This document shows positions 28,401 to 37,400 of a stretch of DNA of 64,000 nt, one piece after another (positions within the stretch are counted from its first letter, which is position 1; the number at the start of each line of letters is the position of its first letter). Made by a program: the position numbers and the translations under genes. The DNA lies in the NCBI GenBank assembly GCA_946811185.2, contig OX328106.1, positions 31,804,426 through 31,868,425 of the forward strand, read 5' to 3'. The notes beneath the pieces were generated by a model. The model searched no databases, had not been told where the DNA came from, and was given only the letters and a program-made list of their open reading frames with translations. Origin of the DNA: Hippopus hippopus (Eukaryota; Mollusca; Bivalvia; Cardiida; Cardiidae).

Positions 28401-31400
28401 TTTTCAATAGCCCTAGCTGCCAGGGTCGTTAAAAATTGGGATTGCACTGAAGAGAATTTATCAATATTTACTTCAGAGTGTGGATATTTGTGAAATATCA
28501 AAAGGGACACCTATACAAGAAGGGCAGGTAACCCTCAAAATACTTTTGACACAGTTATAGCTCTTTTTGGAGGTAGAATTTACTCTGAGAGAACAACTGT
28601 ATTTGAGCATAGGCACTCACGTGCAGTGCTCTTGTGTAAGTCCATGTCTGCGTGATGTATGTGTAGTGTCCATGTTCGTGAGTTAAAGTGTCTGTCTCAC
28701 AATTTTAAGGTCCCAATTTCATTTTCCACAAGTGTAGGTCAACTCTCAGACTGTTGATTGGCCCAAACATTCAGCACAAATGCTGGTGTGATTTCTGGGA
28801 AGCAGAATCTAGAGAGATTAGCATGAGTTGCATGAACTTGATTCTCAATCAATGTAAAATGAATATACATGTATTTGAATTGAATTTATGTCAGAAAGAG
28901 ATAATAAAAATTTTTAGATATGGACAGTCTTAAATTGACATGTGTAAAAATGAGTAGACATTGTGGACTAATACACCAAAATTGTCTGTTTTGACAATGC
29001 CTTTTGCAAAGAACTTGTTTTGTCATGCAGTAGAGAAGACTCATGAAGTTGCAAAAGGAGAATTTGATCATAACAATTAATTTCTCCTTTTCGCACTATG
29101 ATTTCACTTGTATTCTTGTATTAACTAGACAGCAAATTTTTAGACATGTCCAAGTAGAAAGCATTAAAATTTTGTGGACAAAATTTGGAATGTGAATCAG
29201 TTGATAGTATTTGTTGTTGAAAGGATAGAAAACGCTGGCAACCAACATTTCCCCGTATTCCCACAGTATTTTCAAAAGTTTTCCTTTACGTTGTTAAAGC
29301 ACAGGAATGTTAGACAAAGTATAAACTTTTACCCATTTAAAACCTCCCTGCTTCCCAGGATAAGATGTTTTAAATACAGGTAAATTTGTTGTCATCAAAC
29401 ATTGAAATTTGAGGTCAACAATCATCATGGCCCTCTTGTTCATTTGTTTATCCCTAGACTGTGTTTGCCTAGCCCTCAGAGATCTCTTGCAGCATTGGGA
29501 CTGCTGTTTACCTGCATGTATTCAGGTATGTGGTGTATAGTTTCCAGATGGAAATAAACAAATATGACATTTTATTATATACCTATGAGTGATCGAGTAA
29601 TCTTACTTAAATGCAGGCCTGGTAGCTCAGTGGTTAGTGGTTTCAATATCCAATTGCAGCAAACTTTCTTTTGCCTCTCACCTCTGATGTGTGTGAGAAA
29701 AGTAGTCAGTTGCTTGGAAAGAAAGTTGTATTAGTACTGGTGTGTGAAATGCATACGTAGGTGCACTGAACGCCGTGATATGACCAAAGCTGTAAAACGG
29801 CGTTTAAGTAAAATACAAACAAAAGAATACAAGAGTGCTTATTTCCTTTATGACAATTTTTCTAGAAAAAGTAATCGCACTACAGCAAAATTTTATTACC
29901 CAAAATTTTAGTAACAAATTGTATCAGATTGCTAACTTACTCATGATGATAAGGTAAAATGCAATATCAGCATAGGAACAGGCATTAACATGCGTTCAGA
30001 TGCATTTTATGCAATAGTTTCATGCTGTCATTGCCAGATTCTGGTTAAAGTAATAAAGACAAAACAATGAAAAATCAACATTTTTATTCAGTAACTGTTG
30101 AGTGTTAATGCAATCTTTTTGTGATTAATTATTCATAAGGCGTAAATGAGTTCCTGTTTGATAAAGAGTGTATATATTGTAATGCTGGCATATTCATAAT
30201 CAATGAAAGCTGAACCCAACTAAGTTGGAGTGGGTCATGTACCTATCTTTCTATGAGAACTTGAATTCATTGACTTTCTCGCACAATCAAGAAAAATTCA
30301 TAGTCCATGAATATTACTGGTTTCACAGTAATAAGAGATTTAACTTTTTTATTTTAGACAGCTTTAAAACAAATTGAGGGAAAACAAGCAAATGCTAGTA
30401 TGAAGCAGTTAGGCCTTACAAAATTATTTCTTGACTCCACCTGCAGATGACAAATTCCAGTGATACAAATGAATTAAAGTTCTTTGACAGGGTAGAAATC
30501 ATTGTCAGAAAAGGAGAAAATGATGGTTACCAGCATTTTCTTCTTTTCTGACAATGTTTTCAAAGATGTTTGCTTCAGGGTGGTATAGGGTTAATTTTTT
30601 TTTAAACTTCAAATAAGAAGTGGTCTCTTTTTTTTTTCTTGAAATGTGCCTTTTTTGTGTCATATTAGTTTCTGATATGCCAAAAATCAGCCTGTAAAAG
30701 GTTCATTTGTAGGGTATACGAGGGCTGTTCGATATGTAATGTGTATTGTACCACAGCGCGATAATGCTTTGCACGATTTCGTGGATGATGATACGCTTGA
30801 ATAGCCCTATTCAATACCTTTCCAACGGTATAAACACGAGCCTTCAGCTCCACATGGTTTTAAACTTATAGTCATTTCAATAGAGCTAGTCGTTGACCAC
30901 TGTAGTAAAAATGGTTGGGAAATGGATTAAGAATATCGAAGAAATTAGAGCTTATATAAAAGTTCGCACAAAACTCGGTCATTCGGTGATGCAGATTTTT
31001 ACTGAATTGGGGGAAGTTTATGGGTCTGATAAGGTATCTTATGAGACAGTTCATAGGTGGAGAAAGAAATTTCTGACTGGCACAGAGTCCATCAAAGATG
31101 CAGCAAAATCTGGCCGACCTGTGACTGTAAAGGCAAGGCAAATGTCTCAAAAGTCAGGGAAATAATTGAAAGTGATGGCAGATACACGATTTGTGATATT
31201 GCCAACGCTGTTGGCATATCGCTATCGCGGGTGCATTTCATTTTGAAGCGTATTTTGAAAGTACGAACGATTTCTGCCAGATGGATACCGCATATATTGA
31301 CAGATGACCAAAAACGGGTACGAGTACAAACCGGTAAGCAATTGCTCAAAATGTTTCCCAAATTCAATCAAAGACAATTTGCAAACATTGTTACTGGTGA

Positions 31401-34400
31401 CGAAAGATGGGTTCACTATTTCAAACCAGTAAGAAAAATTGGAAACAAAATATGGCTAACTAAACACGGTAGAAGGCCTGTAGTTGCCAAAAGAAGCATA
31501 AGCACAAAGAAGGTTCTTTATTGCATATTCTTGTCATGTGATGGTATAGCCGTACAAATTCCAGTGCCGAAGGGCAAAAGTGTTACAGGTCGGTATTACC
31601 GAGATGTTATACTAAAAAAGGTCAAGAAATATTATCTTAAACGACGCCCTGTGACAGGATTTAGGCATGTTCGTCTACTTCATGATAATGCTCCATCACA
31701 TACATCTGAGCTTGTGAAGCAATTTTTGAAGTCGGAGAAGGTTACCGTCTTGCCACACCCACCATACTCTCCAGATCTAGCCCCATGCGACTTTTTCCTT
31801 TTTCCGAAACTTAAAAAGTTCTTATCTGGTCGTCGTTACAAGTCCTGACAAGCCCTTGGCTCAGCCATCAGTCAGTGCCACAGAGGTCTACCTGAATCAG
31901 CTTACCATGACGCATTTCAGAAATGGATTCAGAGATTGAAATTATGTATTTCAAACCGCGGAGAATACTTTGAAGGGATGTAATGTTCATTTCACTATTT
32001 GAGTCGAATGCTTTTGAGATATCGTACAATACACATTACATATTGAACAACCCTCATACATGGATTAAATCGTCTCTGTATTCTCTCCTCTCACAAATAA
32101 ATGTATTTGGCTGTATACTCAGCTAAGTTATTAACTGCCTTTATACTTGAATCAGCTAAGTTATCCATTTGCTTTACACTTGAATCAGCTAAGTTATTTG
32201 TTGCCTTTATATTTGAATCAACTAGGATATTTTTTTCACTTTATACTTGAATCAGCTAAGTTATCTATTTGCTTTACACTTGAATCAGCTAAGTTATTTG
32301 TTGCCTTTATACTTGAATCAACTTGAGTCAGCCAAGTTATTTCTTGGCTCTAAACTGGAATCAGCTAAGTTATTTCTTGGCTTTACACTTGAATCAGCTA
32401 AGTTATTTGTTGCCTTTATACTTGAATCAGCTAAGTTATTTGTTGCCTTTATACTGGAATCGGTTAAGTTATTTCTTGCCTTTATAGTGGAATCAGTTAT
32501 TTCTTTGCTTTATACTTGAATCAACTTAAATCAGCTAAGTTATTTTTTGGCTCTATACTGGAATCAGCAAAGTTATTTTTTGGCTTTATATTTGAATAAG
32601 CTAAGTATCTATTGGCTTTACACTTCAATCAGCTCTGTTATTTCTTGCCTTAATACTTTAATCAGCTAAGTAATTTCGTGCCTTTATACTTGAATCAGCA
32701 AAGTTATCTATTGGCTTCATACTTCAGTCAGCTGAGTTATTGACCCCCTTACCACACAATCCTTGGGTTTAACAACTGTGAGAATAAAGGGTTTTGAAAA
32801 CATTGCGGGAAAAGAAGAAAATACTAGTTAACAGCAATTTGTTCATTTCCCACAATGTTTTCTATCCTTTCATTGACAAATCCATCTTTTCAGCCACATT
32901 TAATTTGTCATCTGCATATGCTTTCAAATTGGTTAAGTCTAAAAATTTGTTATTTGGAAAAGAGTTGAAAACAAATGTAGAATGAAAACAAAGGTCTCTT
33001 GAAGCAGTAGGCTACTTACTTGATACAGGATGCCTCTAAGACAGGTTTGACTGTGTTAATCAGAAATTGATCACACACTTTTATGATTGAATGAGTATTT
33101 GTAGAAAAAGTTCATAAATCTATTTGCACTAAAAAACAAAGATATACTTACAGGAAAACAAGTGGATGGATACAGCCCTAGGCCAAGGGAACATGAGGCC
33201 TTTAATCTTGATGAGCCAGCAATTATGTATCAGGACCCTGAATCTTTAATAGTTGCCATGGAAAGAGTTACAGTTTTGTTTGACAGGTAAATTTGATTGA
33301 CAGTCATTAGGTCTCCATATAAAGAATGTATATATGTCTATATGAACATGTACACAAGTACATGTATATTACAGTATTTTGTGTCAGAAACTCCTCCCCT
33401 AGTCTTACAGTCATTGTATGGAAACTCTACAAATATTAGCCAGAGACAGCAGAATAGAATTATACACCTTTGAATTGAGATGATTTTGCAAATAGTTCAT
33501 GTTAGGTTAAAAATATTTTTTCTCTTTCAATCTTTTGGCTAGGTATTAAGTCATGTGGTAATAGCTCTAGTTTCTTTTACTCTTGTTCTAGTTAAGGTGA
33601 GGAATGTGACATTAAGTTAGAAAGCAAACAATCTGATCTTTGGTCTACATTGTTGTATTTTGTAAAGTAATATATCAGAGACAGCCTCAATATATGTGAA
33701 TCTTTGCATTGACTGATATCTATCTTATTTATTCAGTTTGAGGTTTAAGTCTGTACCAATAATACATACAAATAATTCATAAAGTATTGGGCTGACACTT
33801 TACTACTCATATCGGAAGCTTTTTCAAACAACTAGTAAGATATTGCATAAACACTTGACTACACATTCCTGTGTTTTAACAAAACTGAGAAAACAGTCTT
33901 TTGAAAACATTGTGGGAAAAAGAAAAATGCTGGTAACCAGCATTTTCTCCTTTTCCCACAATGTTTTCTACCCTTCCAAAATCAAATTTCAATTTCTCAG
34001 TCACATTTATTTTGTTGCCTGAAATTCTCAGTTTGGACAAGTCATAAAGTTTGTTGTCTGGTAAAGACTTAAATGATGTAATTATTCCTTCCAAGACTAG
34101 AAAACAGTAAAGGAAAAAGAGAAAATGCTGATAACCAGGAATTTCTAATTTTCCCTCGTTGTTTTCAAAAACCTATTGCCTTAGGGCCTTAAAAATTAGG
34201 TAGATCATTAGGTAAACTGGTTATTTTTCCTAAAATGACAACATGTCAACTTTTGTGTTATTTATTTGCAGGATAAAGAAAGGCTACCCATATGAAGCCC
34301 GGGTCATAGCCCGAGTTTTGCCATCATTTCTGGCAGATTTCTTCCCCCCTCAGGACATAATGAATAAAGTGATTGGTGAATTTTTGTCTAGTCAACAGCC

Positions 34401-37400
34401 CTATCCACAGCTTATTGCAAAAGTTGTGTTTCAGGTAATTTTTTTATTAACCCTTTACCACAAAATCCAAAGTTTTGATGACCTTTTGAAATAGGGCTGA
34501 TGAAAACATTGTAGGAAAAGGAGAAAAATACTGGATACCAGCATTTTCTCCTTTTCCCACGATGTTTTCTACCCTTTCACAGAAAGTTTCGTTATTTCAA
34601 CCACATTTAAGTTGTCACCTGCATATGCATTCAATTCAGACAAGTCTAAAATTTGTCGTGTGGTAAAGACTAAACCTTTTACTATACAATCCTGAGTTTT
34701 AACGACCCTGACAGAGAAAATCTTTTAAAAAGATTGTGCGAAAAGGAGAAAATGCTGGTAACCAGCATTTTCTTAGTTTCCCAAAATATTTTCTACCCAT
34801 TCTTAGACAAATCCCTTAAATTGAGGCACATCTAATTTGTCGTCTGCAAGTACTTTCAGTATAGACATATCTGAAATATCGTTGTTTGGTAACTAACTAA
34901 AAGTGCTTTCAACTTTTTACAGTCATGTCATCTTATGCATCTGTTCTTGCATTCCTCAATTTTTTTTGTAACTTATACTTTGCACAAAAGACTTTCCAAA
35001 CTACAGGCTGCTTTTTCAAATAAATCATGTTGAAACAGTGTTCACTGATGAGAGGGGGATGAGTTCTGTTGCAATGATAACCATCAGTCCTTGAAAAGAG
35101 TTTGGCCTCGATAGAATTTAAACTTTTGAACCAAATATAAATAGCCCTGTTCATTATGGCTTGAGTTACAGAGTTTGACAATATTACAACAGAAAGGAGC
35201 ATTTAGGCAAAGGAAAAGGAGATATAAAAACTTTTTCAGTTGGTCGTAAGTAGCATGCAATTTGCATCAACTGATGCATCAAGTCTATTCAGTTATAGTC
35301 CTTGTGCTAAAGAAAGGCTTTTAGAGTTAACAGTTTTAGAATTGTAGATGTCAATCAGATCAAATGCATAAATGTCAGTCGAGCAGTATCAGAACCATCA
35401 TGGCCCTCTTGTTTATTTTGCAGGGACTACAACGACCACTTGAAATATTGTTCCATCTTCAAAAAATAGACCTCTGATTAGGTGAGATAAAGCACCTTGT
35501 CTAATCAGATTGCTGGTCTCTGAATTTAAAATTAGAAAATATGAAATGCTTGATGAAAACAAATCTTAATGTTTTTATGTTTGTAGGTATTTTCAAATTT
35601 ACATGAACAGCGTCAACATGGACTACTTAAGGACTGGGTCATGTTGTCACTCTCAAACTTTACCCAGAGGACCCCTGTTGCCATGGCAATGTGGTCTCTA
35701 ACATGTTTCTTCATTAGTGCTTCAGTGAATCCATGGCTTAGAAATCTGTATCCTTTACTTTTATTTGCTGAGACAGTTTGAACTTTTTAGTGGCCAAATA
35801 AATGGTCTTGGTAAATTTTATTTTTTAAATAGCTGAAGAAATATTTCCACAATGAGACATTCTGGTCATAGCTTGGAGTTTGAAGATCAGACTGCATACT
35901 CTGTGCAGCCTGATTTAAATCTATGCCTTTGACTTAACTTACTTATGTATATTGTCTGTTTGGGTGCAAAGGTTAACTCCTACAGAACAACAAAAGTTGT
36001 CCAAATTGAAAGCATTTGCAGATAACAAATTTAATATGGCTGAAGCATTGGAATTTTCATTGAAAGGGTAGAAAATGAGAAATTGCTGAAAACCAGCATT
36101 TTTTCCTTTCCCCACAATGTTTTCAAAAGCTGTCTTTGGGGTCAATAATACTAGGGATTATGAAGTAAAGAGTTAAATGCTTACCCCCTTGTGTTACTTG
36201 CATACATGTAGTTTAGGACAGGGTTATTGTGTATGAAATTCTATAATGTTGTTTGGTTGTAAATACCTGCCAAAGGAAAAGTGTTCTTAACCTAACAATC
36301 ATGTGTTTTAATGACTTTTAGGAAAATGGCTTTTGGAAAGATTATGGGAAAAGGAGAAAATGTTGGGTATCAGCATTTTTTCCTTCTCTGAATATTATCT
36401 ATCCTTTCAAAGACATACAAGCATAGCACCAGTGGACATGTTGTGTGCAACCCACAGTTTGAATCTGACTCAGATGATGGGATTTGCCTTTTAAAGGGTA
36501 GAAAACATTGTTGGAAGTGGAGAAAATGCTAGTAATCAATATACATGTATTCTCCTTATCTTTTACACAATGATATGAGAAACCATTCTTCTCCAGATTA
36601 CTGTTTTGTTGAAGATTAAAGCATTAACATAATGATACAAGTATTTCCTTTGAAATAATTTTGAGTTTGTGTTACTCAGTCAAGTGATTTGTACTATGAA
36701 ATTATCATGTGCGGTTATGATCAAAGAGCCCTGTGAACCAATTATTTTAGGTACTTAGGTAATGAGTGGCTACATTTTCTAAATGGAATATTTCAACAGT
36801 CTGCATTTCTATGCGGTAGAATCAGGTCGATTTGTGTATGTACAGAAGTGTGTATTGGACGAGACCCAAGGTTGAAATCTATGCGAACCTCTTTACACGC
36901 ACAACGAGACCTGATCCTACCACACAGATTGCAGACCATTGTAATGTTCCTTTTATTATATACCTTGCCCCCATTACTGTAAAAAAAAAAAAAAATGAGA
37001 AAAAAAATGAGACAGCCGCATGTTTTCAGGAACTGACAGAAAGCGGAACATATTTTCAAAGAAGTAGTTCATGAACACAGAATACATGTGTAATATGACA
37101 AAACCTACACAGAGAATATGTGTGATATAGAAAATGTGTTCTGGTCTGTTGTAGATGTATTTTAGATAATATGTAATTAAGTCAAATCATTGAAAAGTAT
37201 ACAATAAAATGTTCTATCAGTTGCTTTCCTTAAGTCGGTAACAGATTATCTTATGTCCTCAGCAGAATGGGCAAGATAGATGCAAGTGACAAAAAGTTGT
37301 TTTGTGTTGCTGCCCTGGACTTCTACTCGCAGCTGTCGGATGACACACAGCGACGGGCCTTTCACTCAACATTCCAATCAGTGCGGACCATTCAGCCAGA

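Noticed and set aside
32247..32519. 90-aa repetitive protein (LESAKLF repeats)
   Set aside because: Translation of the 33-bp satellite; unit length is a multiple of three and so stays open by chance.
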